From Caldithrix sp964598255 (GTDB taxonomy: Bacteria > Calditrichota > Calditrichia > Calditrichales > Calditrichaceae), in the NCBI GenBank assembly GCA_964598255.1, contig CAZRBA010000060.1, positions 26,523 through 90,522 on the forward strand: 64,000 nucleotides of DNA, written 5' to 3'. Positions 54,557-62,713 of this stretch are shown piece after piece (the stretch's first letter is position 1; each line of letters starts with the position of its first letter). The notes under the pieces were generated by a model that was not told where the DNA came from, searched no databases, and saw only the letters and a program-made list of their open reading frames with translations. Both the position numbers and the translations under genes were made by a program.

Positions 54557-54578
54557 GAAAACCGTTGAAACGGTTTTC
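54557..54578. repeat. Perfect hairpin GAAAACCGTT/AACGGTTTTC
   Basis: A 10-bp stem has a 2-nt loop (GA). It resembles the preceding hairpin, suggesting a family of short palindromes. Confidence 0.7.
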
Positions 54579-54600
54579 TGGCGGCACTTCGCTTTCCAAT

Positions 54601-54621
54601 CACCGGGCTAAAGCCGCGGTG
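54601..54621. repeat. Imperfect hairpin CACCGGGCT/AGCCGCGGTG
   Basis: The two arms pair apart from one bulged base, around an AA loop. It resembles the perfect hairpin at 54462-54481. Confidence 0.6.
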
Positions 54622-54728
54622 TTAATCAATGGTTATCTAACATAATAGGGTCGGGGCGTATAAAATTTTCAAATCATCAATTCATTATCCTGTTCCATCA
54701 TGTATATCCTGTCTAATTTTTTTTCGGA

Positions 54729-54813
54729 CAGGATGAACGGGATTTTCCGGATCGAAAACACCCATCCCGTCAGGGATGGAGTGAACTTAGGCCCCCAATT
54801 CATTGGGGGTAAA
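54729..54813. repeat. 85-bp double-hairpin repeat, copy 2
   Basis: It has the same order of elements as copy 1, in direct orientation, with only a few substitutions, for example GGATGG becoming GGATGA. Both hairpins are conserved. Confidence 0.85.
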
Positions 54814-54840
54814 CTGGGAACATCCCACCACCCAAATATT

Positions 54841-54855
54841 TGTCCCGTAGGGACA
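54841..54855. repeat. Short hairpin TGTCCC/GGGACA
   Basis: A 6-bp perfect stem encloses the 3-nt loop GTA. It is one of several palindromic units in the island and is followed by a G-rich stretch. Confidence 0.55.
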
Positions 54856-54930
54856 TTTGAAATCACCCGGAGCGTTGTGGGGTATTCAACCGTCCCCATA
54901 AGATGGTGTTTGGCGGGTTGCCCATTCCCG

Positions 54931-54978
54931 CCGGTGCCTCGATACGTCCCGATGAATCGGGACTACTCGGCAACCGGC
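54931..54978. repeat. 48-bp palindromic repeat, copy 2
   Basis: It starts CCGGTGCCTCGATAC and ends CGGCAACCGGC, in the same orientation as copy 1. It differs from that copy at two positions. Confidence 0.85.
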
Positions 54979-55015
54979 TTTTTCCCGCAGGGCTGCAAAA
55001 TGCCACAATCAAAGC

Positions 55016-55047
55016 GCCCCCCTTTGAGGGGGGCTACAGGGGGTAAA
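55016..55047. repeat. G/C-run repeat, copy 1
   Basis: GCCCCCCTTTGAGGGGGGCT is followed by ACAGGGGGTAAA: a 6-7 bp G/C stem with a TTTGA loop. The similarity to copy 2 (55273-55304) extends roughly 60 bp to the right through CAAACCACC and AATTGCTC to GGTCGGCA-like sequence. Confidence 0.8.
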
Positions 55048-55272
55048 TCGTTGTAACAAACCACCAAAATTGCTCTTAGATCGGCACTTTTTTGTGCCAT
55101 TAACTTTTAACCCTTACACCCTTAACCTTTTCTCCAGCCATCGAACCACACCGAAGAAGCACCGAAAACAACATTCAAAGATTCAACCAATCAACCAGTC
55201 AACCTTTTCCGCCCACGATTGCCCTTAACCATTAACCCTTAAACCCTTAACCTAAAACTGCCACACGCAAAA

Positions 55273-55304
55273 GCCCCCCTTTGAGGGGGGCTACGGGGGG
55301 TAAA
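55273..55304. repeat. G/C-run repeat, copy 2
   Basis: It has the same 20-bp core as copy 1, followed by ACGGGGGGTAAA, and the same downstream CAAACCACC and AATTGCTC block. The two are direct repeats about 257 bp apart. Confidence 0.8.
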
Positions 55305-55462
55305 ACACCGGCGCAAACCACCGAAATTGCTCACGGGTCGGCATAATTTTTCACATTCAACCCTTAACCCTTCCAGACCATTGAGCTACACCAGTAGAGA
55401 ACAAAGTAACCATTCAACAATTGCCCGAAATAAACCACCTTTTATTTTTGTTATGTAACTTG

Positions 55463-55491
55463 ACTTGTCTTTTGCGCATCAAACGACAAGT
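55463..55491. promoter_or_regulatory. Inverted repeat upstream of trxB
   Basis: ACTTGTC (55463-55469) and GACAAGT (55485-55491) form a 7-bp inverted repeat with a 15-bp spacer, 66 bp before the trxB start. It may be an operator for a redox or stress regulator, or part of the leader RNA. Confidence 0.35.
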
Positions 55492-55556
55492 TAGCGAAAG
55501 CGATTCGGCAGACAAATGATAAAAGTAGTAAAAAAATAGAAAGACAGGAGTGTATA

Positions 55557-56489
55557 ATGGAAGATGCAAAACATTACAAAGTATTGATTATTGGATCGGG
55601 ACCGGCAGGTTTAACAGCAGCTATTTATGCGGCACGTGCGGAACTTCAACCTTTAGTATTGGAAGGTAACGAACCAGGGGGACAGTTAACCATTACAACC
55701 GAAGTTGAAAACTATCCTGGCTTCCCCGAAGGCATTCAAGGTCCGCAACTAATGCAAGATATGCGTGAGCAAGCAGTCAAATTCGGTGCCGAAACCAAAT
55801 TCGAAATGGCTCAGGAAGTTGATTTTTCCAAGCGTCCGTTCACCGTTAAGACCGATGACAATGTGTACACAGCCGATACGGTTATTATTGCTACCGGTGC
55901 CTCGGCGAGATGGCTGGGATTGGAATCGGAAAAACGATTGCAAGGTAAGGGCGTTTCCGCTTGTGCAACTTGCGACGGATTTTTTTACAAAGATAAAGAC
56001 GTTATTGTAGTTGGCGGAGGCGATTCGGCCATGGAGGAAGCGACATTTTTAACCAAATTCGCGCGCAAGGTTACCATTGTGCACCGCCGCGATCAGTTCC
56101 GTGCTTCCAAATATATGATCAAAAGAGCCGAAGAAAATCCCAAAATCGAATTTGCTTTGAACAAAGTAATTACCGAAATATTAGGCGATGAATTTGTTAC
56201 CGGAGTCCGTTTAAAGGATACTAAAACCGGCCAAGAAAGCGAAATGCCCGTGGACGGTGTATTTATGGCCATCGGGCATACGCCTAATACATCCGTTTTT
56301 AAAGGCCAAATTGAACTAGACGAAGCCGGTTACATTAAAACCGTTCCCGGCACCACCCGTACAAATATCGACGGAGTTTTTGCTTGCGGTGACGTGCAGG
56401 ATCGAATTTACCAGCAAGCCGTTACGGCTGCAGGTACAGGATGCATGGCTGCTCTGGATGCGGAAAAATTCCTTCTGGAACACGAATAG
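55557..56489 (+). CDS. trxB: Thioredoxin reductase
   Basis: The 310-residue flavoenzyme is the normal TrxB length. FAD-binding VLIIGSGPAGLTAAIYAARA is at the N-terminus, the redox-active C136-A-T-C139 stands in the middle (ACATCDGFFYKDKDVIVVGG), with the NADPH-binding GGGDSAMEEATFL after it, and the C-terminal FAD motif TNIDGVFACGDVQDRIYQQA is intact. It passes electrons from NADPH to thioredoxin. AGGAG precedes the ATG. It is a single-gene unit with a terminator at 56515-56547. Confidence 0.97.
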   Translation: MEDAKHYKVLIIGSGPAGLTAAIYAARAELQPLVLEGNEPGGQLTITTEVENYPGFPEGIQGPQLMQDMREQAVKFGAETKFEMAQEVDFSKRPFTVKTDDNVYTADTVIIATGASARWLGLESEKRLQGKGVSACATCDGFFYKDKDVIVVGGGDSAMEEATFLTKFARKVTIVHRRDQFRASKYMIKRAEENPKIEFALNKVITEILGDEFVTGVRLKDTKTGQESEMPVDGVFMAIGHTPNTSVFKGQIELDEAGYIKTVPGTTRTNIDGVFACGDVQDRIYQQAVTAAGTGCMAALDAEKFLLEHE

Positions 56490-56514
56490 AGTAATATTTT
56501 ATTTGGAACAAAAT

Positions 56515-56547
56515 AAAAGGCGTCCGCTAATGCAGGATGCCTTTTTT
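56515..56547 (+). terminator. Intrinsic terminator of trxB
   Basis: AAAAGGCGTCC (56515-56525) pairs with GGATGCCTTTT (56535-56545) through one G-T wobble, around a 9-nt loop. The right arm runs into TTTTTT. It lies 26 bp past the trxB stop. Confidence 0.85.
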
Positions 56548-56600
56548 ATGCTTTGATTATTTTTAAAAAATTGATTTGCCCGAGTATGTTGCGAGTTTTA

Positions 56601-57461
56601 TTAAATCCAACGGTGCAAAATATCTTTCAGAACAGCCGCAGTAATGTTCTTGCGGTATTCGCGTGTGGAACGAATATCATCAATGGGGTTTATTTCGGCT
56701 TTCAGAGTTTTGGCAGCTTCTTCAATACGTCGGGCGTTTAATTCCTTTCCTTGAAGCACCTGTTCGGTTTTACGATGGCGGCGGATAATCGGAGCCACGC
56801 TACCGCTGGCGATGCGTATCTCACGAATAAAAGTGTTTAGCTTTAAACAAATAACGGCCAGACTTAACTTGCTAATAGCCAAAGCCTTTCTCTGGCCGAC
56901 CTTACGGAAATCCCACAAATAATCATTCTCCTCGGGCCATGGTATTTCGATAAATGCAATGTACTCGTTCCGTCCGAGAACCGTTTGCCCTGGGCCAGTC
57001 ATGAATTTATCGACGGGAATACGTTTGAAATGCCCGTTTGTACGCGGCCCGATGAGTAGTTCTGCATTTAACACCGAAAGCACCGGCAACGTATCCCCAG
57101 CCGGAGAAGCATTGCCAATATTTCCGCCAATGGTTCCCCGATTTTGTATTTGTACCGCCCCGATAAGTGAGCAGGCATGGGTTAAAATCGGCAAGCGCGT
57201 TTTAAGTTGCCAATTATTAATAATATCCCCGTAAGGCACAGCCGCACCAATGCGTACAACGTGCGGTAGAATTTCGATTTGTTCGTGTAATTCCGGCAAA
57301 GCCGTGAGATCTATCAGATGTGTGGCTTTTAACCATTTTTCCTTTTGTACCATCAAATCCGTGCCGCCCGCCACAAAAGTCCAGCGCACCGAATCTTGCC
57401 GCAGCGCCCGATCCAATTCATCAAGATTTTGCGGGCGCAAAACGCTAATGTTATTTTTCAT
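56601..57461 (-). CDS. FAD-binding (medium) subunit of a xanthine-dehydrogenase-family enzyme
   Basis: The 286-residue subunit has both FAD motifs of the CoxM/XdhB family, VAGGTDLM and TIGGNIGNASPAGD, and the C-terminal CODH FAD domain (residues about 180-285). I chose the ATG 57459-57461 with GAGGA upstream; a longer frame would add about 50 basic residues that lie over the small-subunit gene. It carries electrons from the 2Fe-2S subunit to a quinone or NAD. It is last in the three-gene operon and overlaps the small-subunit stop by 11 bp. Confidence 0.92.
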   Translation of the reverse strand: MKNNISVLRPQNLDELDRALRQDSVRWTFVAGGTDLMVQKEKWLKATHLIDLTALPELHEQIEILPHVVRIGAAVPYGDIINNWQLKTRLPILTHACSLIGAVQIQNRGTIGGNIGNASPAGDTLPVLSVLNAELLIGPRTNGHFKRIPVDKFMTGPGQTVLGRNEYIAFIEIPWPEENDYLWDFRKVGQRKALAISKLSLAVICLKLNTFIREIRIASGSVAPIIRRHRKTEQVLQGKELNARRIEEAAKTLKAEINPIDDIRSTREYRKNITAAVLKDILHRWI

Positions 57462-57954
57462 AGGGCCAATCCTCTTCAAATTGGGTTTTAATTTTTTCGT
57501 GTTCGGCCAAATCTTTAACCGCTTCCACAATTTTAGTGTAGCCCGTACAACGGCACAAGTTGCCGGCCAGTGCCTTTTCGACCGCTTGCTCGCTCGTTTT
57601 TTTAGGCGCATCTTTTAAATAAGAAACTGTGGAAACCACAAAACCGGAAAGGCAAAAGGCACATTGCACGGCCCCGTGTTCCAAATAAGCTCGCTCGATA
57701 GTGGCGTAACCCGGCCATTTTTTCAATCCTTCCAGAGTGACAATCTCATGTCCCTCGGCCTGAAAAGCCGGAATCAGACAGGAATTCACCGTTTTGCCGT
57801 CGAACAAAACCGAGCAGGCACCGCATTCGCCTTCGCCGCAACCTTCCTTTACCGAAATCAATTGCAGATCGTCGTGCAATACGTCCAGCAAACGCGCTTT
57901 GGGCGACACGTTCAATTCCACTTGTTTTCCGTTTACTTTAAAGGAGACTTTCAT
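57451..57954 (-). CDS. 2Fe-2S (small) subunit of a xanthine-dehydrogenase-family enzyme
   Basis: The 167-residue protein has the two Fe-S domains of the CoxS/XdhC family. The N-terminal ferredoxin-like domain holds CGEGECGACSVL plus the later Cys in NSCLIP, and the C-terminal helical domain holds CAFCLSGFV and CRCTGYTKIVEAV. It transfers electrons from the molybdenum site to FAD. It starts 4 bp inside the end of the large subunit gene, so it is translationally coupled. All eight cluster cysteines seem present. Confidence 0.95.
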   Translation of the reverse strand: MKVSFKVNGKQVELNVSPKARLLDVLHDDLQLISVKEGCGEGECGACSVLFDGKTVNSCLIPAFQAEGHEIVTLEGLKKWPGYATIERAYLEHGAVQCAFCLSGFVVSTVSYLKDAPKKTSEQAVEKALAGNLCRCTGYTKIVEAVKDLAEHEKIKTQFEEDWPYEK

Positions 57955-60251
57955 TGCTGGCCCCCGTTCTTACGCATTGATTGTACCAGTTCGAACAAAT
58001 CTTCCGGCATTACTGGGATTTTATTAATCGGCCGGCCAAAAATCATTTGCAGGCCAGAAACCACTGCCGGTGCGGCTCCGACCAACGGAAGCTCGCCCAG
58101 ACCTTTGGCACCGAACGGGCCAAAGGGGTACGGATTTTCCATGATTTTAATATCCATCAATGGCACATCTGCGGCTGTGGGAATGATGTAATCGTTAAAT
58201 CCGTGAATGTTTAATCGTCCGTTTTGTCTGGTGATTTTTTCGTAAATGGCGTAAGCAATTCCCTGAAGCGATCCCCCCTGAATTTGGGCAATGGCCTGAT
58301 CGTAATTAATGGCTTTGCCGATTTCGTGTGTGGTGTAGTAGCGCGTTACCCTTATGGAAAAAGTGATCGGATCGACTTCGATTTCGGCAACGGACGAAGC
58401 CCAAGAATAGACCGGATAGGCATCGCCTTTCCAGTTCTCTTCATCAAATTTGATAAACGGCGGGTGATGGTAATTTTTCTCGAAAATCAAACCCGTAAAC
58501 ATCTGTGCCACGTCGCGGAAAGGCAAAATTTTGTCATCTCCGTAAAAATATCCCAAACGATATTCAAACCGCAAACCGTACTTTTCTTGCAATCGCTTTG
58601 CCAGGGTTTGAATGATTTCATTGCCCAAATCCGTGAGCAAACTGCCAACCACCATGGTGGAACGCGAAGCAACCGTTGGCCCGGAATTGGGGACAATATC
58701 CGTATTGACTTCGGCAAGGATAACCTGCTCGCGGTCGATGTTTAACGCTTCGGCCAAAATATTGCGGAAAGCCGTTTGTTGTCCTTGCCCCATTTCCGTT
58801 TGCGCCGTAAAAATAACCGGCCGTCCCTGGGCATCAATTTCGATGCGTACCTTTCCCTGAATGCGATTTTCTCCCCCGCCGGTAAAGCCTGCTCCGTGTA
58901 AAAAGACCGCGATACCGATACCTTTTAAAACATCATCCGGTCGGTTTTTCGGATATTGGCCTTGAAGCAAGCGTTTTAGAATGGGAGCATTCCGGTTCTT
59001 ATATTTTCGGTATTTTGCCGAATAATCGCTGCGTTCCAGTACATCGTAAAAAGTTTGCTTGTTAGAAACACTGTAACGCAACACCTGCCCGGTGGCCGTT
59101 TTCTGGCCTTCATCAATCAAGTTAATAGCGCGAATTTCATCGGGGCGCATCCCCAGTTTGCGTGCCAATTCTTCCATGATCATTTCCATTGTAAAAATAC
59201 CTTGCGGCCCGCCGAATCCGCGAAAAGCGCCGCTGGGTACGGTGTTGGTAGCCACCGCTTTGGCCTCGATGCGTACGTTCGGAATGTAATAGCAGCCGGT
59301 AACGGTTAAAGCCGTACGTGCCAAAACCACCGGAGATAAAGTAACGTAAGCGCCGCTGTCCAAATAAACGGTAATATCGGCGCCGATGATGTGACCCTTT
59401 TTATCCACATAAATTTTATTGCGACTAAAGGAAGGATGCCGCTTGGTGGTAAACTGAATATCTTCCGCGCGATCGTAAAAAATGGCCACCGGATGCCCGG
59501 ATTTGGCCGCCAGCAGAGCTACGTGTGCCGCTAACAAGGAAGGAAAATCTTCTTTGCCACCAAAAGCCCCGCCGGTAGGTGCGTGAACAACGGTAATTTC
59601 TTTTTTTCCGGCAAAAACCTCATTCAATGAATCTTTGATGTAATAAGGGCACTGCATGGAACCCTTAATAATAATACGTTTGTCCCCCCGAGGAATGGCG
59701 ACCATACCCTGAGGCTCCAAATAAACATGCTCCTGAAATCCAGTCTCCGCTTCCAGCTCGACGATGCGAAATGCGTCTTCGGCGGCTTTGTTCAAATCAC
59801 CCCGTTCGATGCGGATGTGTTTGAAAACATTATCCGAACCGTACAGCTTAATTGGGCTTTGTTCGGCCTTTAGCGGATTGTCGATAAACGGTAGCGGTTC
59901 GTATTTTACGCGAATGTGCGCCAGAGCCTCGACGGCTTTTTCTTTTTCGGCAGCCGCCACCAAAGCTACGGGTTCTCCGCAGTAATTAACCGTTTCACGG
60001 GCTAATACGGGCATGTCTTTTTCAATAATGGCCACGTAGTTGTTCGGAACATCATCTGCGGTTACAACCGTTACCCTTTGCCAGTCAAAATCGGGATCAA
60101 AATCAACGGACAAAATGCGTGCTCTGGGATGGGGACTACGCAATGTGGCGCCGTACCACAGACCGGGAATGTGTTCGTCTCGGATGTAGCGAACTTCGGC
60201 TCTGAGTTTGTTCAGGGCATCAACGCGGTAATCTTTGGGATTTGCTTTCAT
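57951..60251 (-). CDS. Molybdopterin-binding (large) subunit of a xanthine-dehydrogenase-family enzyme
   Basis: The 766-residue catalytic subunit has the a/b-hammerhead domain (about 15-125) and the Mo-pterin domains: GGAFGGKEDFPSLLAAHVAL, GAFRGFGGPQG, QTEMGQGQQTAFRNILAEAL, and the C-terminal GAKGLGELPLVG whose Glu is the catalytic base. The loop reads GAFRGFG and not the AYxCSFR of CO dehydrogenase, so it is a hydroxylase of purines, aldehydes or N-heterocycles; the substrate cannot be fixed. The ATG at 60251 follows AAAGGA; an earlier in-frame codon at 60353 was rejected. No XdhC/CoxF-type maturation gene is adjacent. Confidence 0.93.
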   Translation of the reverse strand: MKANPKDYRVDALNKLRAEVRYIRDEHIPGLWYGATLRSPHPRARILSVDFDPDFDWQRVTVVTADDVPNNYVAIIEKDMPVLARETVNYCGEPVALVAAAEKEKAVEALAHIRVKYEPLPFIDNPLKAEQSPIKLYGSDNVFKHIRIERGDLNKAAEDAFRIVELEAETGFQEHVYLEPQGMVAIPRGDKRIIIKGSMQCPYYIKDSLNEVFAGKKEITVVHAPTGGAFGGKEDFPSLLAAHVALLAAKSGHPVAIFYDRAEDIQFTTKRHPSFSRNKIYVDKKGHIIGADITVYLDSGAYVTLSPVVLARTALTVTGCYYIPNVRIEAKAVATNTVPSGAFRGFGGPQGIFTMEMIMEELARKLGMRPDEIRAINLIDEGQKTATGQVLRYSVSNKQTFYDVLERSDYSAKYRKYKNRNAPILKRLLQGQYPKNRPDDVLKGIGIAVFLHGAGFTGGGENRIQGKVRIEIDAQGRPVIFTAQTEMGQGQQTAFRNILAEALNIDREQVILAEVNTDIVPNSGPTVASRSTMVVGSLLTDLGNEIIQTLAKRLQEKYGLRFEYRLGYFYGDDKILPFRDVAQMFTGLIFEKNYHHPPFIKFDEENWKGDAYPVYSWASSVAEIEVDPITFSIRVTRYYTTHEIGKAINYDQAIAQIQGGSLQGIAYAIYEKITRQNGRLNIHGFNDYIIPTAADVPLMDIKIMENPYPFGPFGAKGLGELPLVGAAPAVVSGLQMIFGRPINKIPVMPEDLFELVQSMRKNGGQQ

Positions 60252-60337
60252 GGTAATCCTTTGAATTTTGGTTCCTTCGGGGAAACTCCCGTACCAATTT
60301 AATAAAAAATGAGAAAAGTTTCCGAAAAAAAATGTCT

Positions 60338-60350
60338 TTATCTTAGATAA
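60338..60350. promoter_or_regulatory. Inverted repeat between the divergent oxidoreductase and hydrolase genes
   Basis: TTATCT-T-AGATAA is a perfect 13-bp inverted repeat, located 87 bp upstream of the large-subunit start and 78 bp upstream of the hydrolase start. It could be a shared operator. The AT-rich setting makes chance possible. Confidence 0.3.
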
Positions 60351-60428
60351 CATCCCAAGGTTGGGCTTGCCTTAATCGTATTTTTTTATTAAATGGAAAA
60401 CGAATGATTTACATTAAGGAAAGACACC

Positions 60429-62291
60429 ATGCGTAAACTACTCACGTTTCTGTTCGTTTTGATTTTTACCATCTCTCAGGCCATGAGCGCCAATACTTTT
60501 GATGTAAAAGCGCATTACACCAAAAAGGAAGTGTACATTCCCATGCGCGACGGGGTACGCCTATTTACTTCAATTTACTTGCCCAAAGATACTACCCGTT
60601 CCTATCCGATTTTAATGCAACGAACGCCTTACAGCGTTGGCCCTTATGGAGAAAACAAGTACAAGCGCCATTTGGGGCCTTCCCATCTTTTTGAAGAAGA
60701 AGGCTTTATTTTTGTGTATCAGGATGTGCGGGGACGGTTTATGTCCGAAGGAAAATACAAAAACATGCGTCCCTACATTCCCGATAAAAAACCCGATCAA
60801 GTTGACGAAACAACCGACACGTACGACACCATCGATTGGCTTGTTAAAAATCTTGCGCACAATAACGGACGGGTTGGTGTATGGGGAATTTCGTATCCTG
60901 GTTTTTACACATCCATGTCTGTGATCGATGCACATCCCGCGTTAAAGGCTGCTTCACCGCAAGCGCCCATTGCCAATTGGTTTATCGGCGACGACGTTCA
61001 CCACAACGGTGCCTTTGCCCTCACATTGGCCTTCGATTTCTTTTCCGTTTTCGGAGTACCGCGTCCGCACCCGGTAAATCATTGGAACAAATCCATTGTA
61101 AAAATGCCTCCTGACGGATATCGGTTTTTTCTGGAAATGGGCGCCTTGCCCAATGCGAATGAAAAGTATTTTCATCGCAAAATCGCTTTCTGGGATAGCA
61201 TTATGGCCCACAGCAGTTACGATGCATTTTGGAAGGCCCGCAATATTTTACCGCATTTCAAACATGTCACACCGGCGGTTTTGGTAGTTGGCGGTTGGTT
61301 CGATGCGGAAGATTTGTACGGCACGTTAAACACGTACAAAGCCATCGAGAAACAGAGTCCTGGTACATTTAATGAGCTGGTTATGGGGCCCTGGTCGCAT
61401 GGAGGCTGGGAACGTTCCGAAGGCGATCGTTTGGGGGATATTCATTTTGGCGCCAAGACCAGTGTGTTTTTTCAGGACTCGGTACTCTTTCCGTTTTTCA
61501 TGTATTTTCTAAAAGGCAAGCCGGGATACAAACCGAGAGAAGCGCTTTGTTTTGATACCGGAGCTTTGCATTGGAAGACGTTTGATCGTTGGCCTGTTAA
61601 TTACGTAAAAACCAATCTCTATTTAGCTCCGGGTAACAGCCTCCGATTCGATCCGCCGCGCAAATCCGAAATCGGGTTTCGCGAATATCTAAGCGATCCG
61701 GCCAAACCTGTGCCTTTTACGGCTAAAATCACCAATCGGTGGGGACGTACGTTCATGGTGGAAGATCAGCGTTTTGCTTTCAAACGGCCGGATGTGCTCG
61801 TTTTTCAAACACCCGTGTTGGACAATCCAATAACTTTGGCCGGGCCGATTGAAGTGCGTTTGTTTGCTTCGGTAAATAGTACGGATGCCGATTTTGTAGT
61901 CAAACTGATTGACGTTTGGCCCGACACGGCGACAGACTTCAGACCGAATCCGTGCGGCGTGCGCATGGGAGGTTACCAGGAATTGATTCGCGGGGATATT
62001 ATGCGTGCCAAATTCCGTAACGATTTTTCCGCACCTCGACCTTTGATTCCCAATAAAATTACGGCGGTTAATATGACCATGCAGGATATTTACCATACGT
62101 TTTTGCCGGGGCATCGCATTATGGTGCAAATTCAAAGCAGTTGGTTCCCTTTATTCGACCGCAATCCACAACAATTCGAAGATATTTATAAAGCAAAAGA
62201 CAGAGATTTTAAAAAGGCAACCGTCAAAATCTTTTTTTTGCCACAATATGCAAGCCATTTGGTTTTGCCGGTTTTGCAAGGGGACAATTAA
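60429..62291 (+). CDS. Secreted CocE/NonD-family (X-Pro dipeptidyl-peptidase S15-like) hydrolase
   Basis: The 620-residue protein has a signal peptide (LLTFLFVLIFTISQAMSA). Its alpha/beta-hydrolase domain carries YIPMRDGVRLFTSIYLPKD, the nucleophile Ser155 in GVWGISYPGFYTS, the Asp region VVGGWFDAEDLYGT and the His in GPWSHGGW. A C-terminal jelly-roll follows (FQTPVLDNPITLAGPIEVRL). It should hydrolyse esters or amides such as acyl-amino-acid esters or peptides in the periplasm. It is divergent from the xanthine-dehydrogenase-type operon, so related substrate use is possible but unproved. AAGGA precedes the ATG. Confidence 0.92.
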   Translation: MRKLLTFLFVLIFTISQAMSANTFDVKAHYTKKEVYIPMRDGVRLFTSIYLPKDTTRSYPILMQRTPYSVGPYGENKYKRHLGPSHLFEEEGFIFVYQDVRGRFMSEGKYKNMRPYIPDKKPDQVDETTDTYDTIDWLVKNLAHNNGRVGVWGISYPGFYTSMSVIDAHPALKAASPQAPIANWFIGDDVHHNGAFALTLAFDFFSVFGVPRPHPVNHWNKSIVKMPPDGYRFFLEMGALPNANEKYFHRKIAFWDSIMAHSSYDAFWKARNILPHFKHVTPAVLVVGGWFDAEDLYGTLNTYKAIEKQSPGTFNELVMGPWSHGGWERSEGDRLGDIHFGAKTSVFFQDSVLFPFFMYFLKGKPGYKPREALCFDTGALHWKTFDRWPVNYVKTNLYLAPGNSLRFDPPRKSEIGFREYLSDPAKPVPFTAKITNRWGRTFMVEDQRFAFKRPDVLVFQTPVLDNPITLAGPIEVRLFASVNSTDADFVVKLIDVWPDTATDFRPNPCGVRMGGYQELIRGDIMRAKFRNDFSAPRPLIPNKITAVNMTMQDIYHTFLPGHRIMVQIQSSWFPLFDRNPQQFEDIYKAKDRDFKKATVKIFFLPQYASHLVLPVLQGDN

Positions 62292-62713
62292 GCGGGAATG
62301 AAGTTGCCTTTGACTTGCCGATCAGTTAATGCGTTAAGCGATGCAGCCACGGTTTGTCTTCACAGGCAATAAAAAAGATGATTTTTCATTCAATAATAGC
62401 GCATTGACTCAAACGGAAAAAGATGCCGAATCCATCTGTTTTTATTCAGAGAGAAGCGAGCACATACATAGGGGGCATCCCCGAATAAACGCGGAAGTTT
62501 TAGCATCGAAATTTTGAATTCCAAACTCTTAATGCTAACCTGCCGTTTAGGCATTGCCGATACGTTCGCCGTGTCTGCGGTGGGAGACGATTAAAAGAAG
62601 CACAAGAAACCATGTTCTTCCCTTGTGTATTGCTGCAAAAATCGGTAACGGATTCGCTTTTTGCTCTCAATTATTTCTTGATTGTTATGTAGATATTTAT
62701 TTAATTAACACTT
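62292..62713. other. Intergenic region before the microcompartment genes
   Basis: No gene is supported in these 422 bp; short frames are not protein-like. The last 60 bp are very AT-rich and contain a weak promoter-like pair TTGATT-N17-TTAATT ending a few bases before the ATG, so it may be the start of the next transcript or chance. No Shine-Dalgarno site precedes 62714. G+C content rises sharply after this stretch. Confidence 0.45.

Larger units (their letters stand above)
54146..55556. repeat. Non-coding island of dispersed structured repeats
   Basis: This 1.4 kb region carries no gene. It is packed with palindromic units: two 48-bp units (54214-54261, 54931-54978), two 85-bp units (54351-54435, 54729-54813), two G/C-run units (55016-55047, 55273-55304), several hairpins between 54462 and 54855, and runs of TTAACCC-like and ATTCAAC-like short repeats (55100-55255, 55330-55375). 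Its right end should also contain the trxB promoter. Such islands are common in FCB genomes and may be relics of mobile elements. Confidence 0.85.

Noticed and set aside
54235..55056. Open frames inside the repeat island
   Set aside because: They translate palindromic repeat units, share the same peptides because the repeats are duplicated, and lack ribosome-binding sites.
54146..55556. CRISPR array
   Set aside because: Repeats are of several different lengths, unevenly spaced and without uniform spacers, and no cas gene is near.
57462..57611. N-terminal extension of the FAD-binding subunit
   Set aside because: The extra 50 residues are highly basic and overlap the conserved C-terminal Fe-S domain of the small subunit in another frame. 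A good ribosome-binding site supports the ATG at 57461.
60252..60353. N-terminal extension of the molybdopterin subunit
   Set aside because: It looks membrane-like by chance, and AAAGGA sits directly upstream of the internal ATG at 60251.
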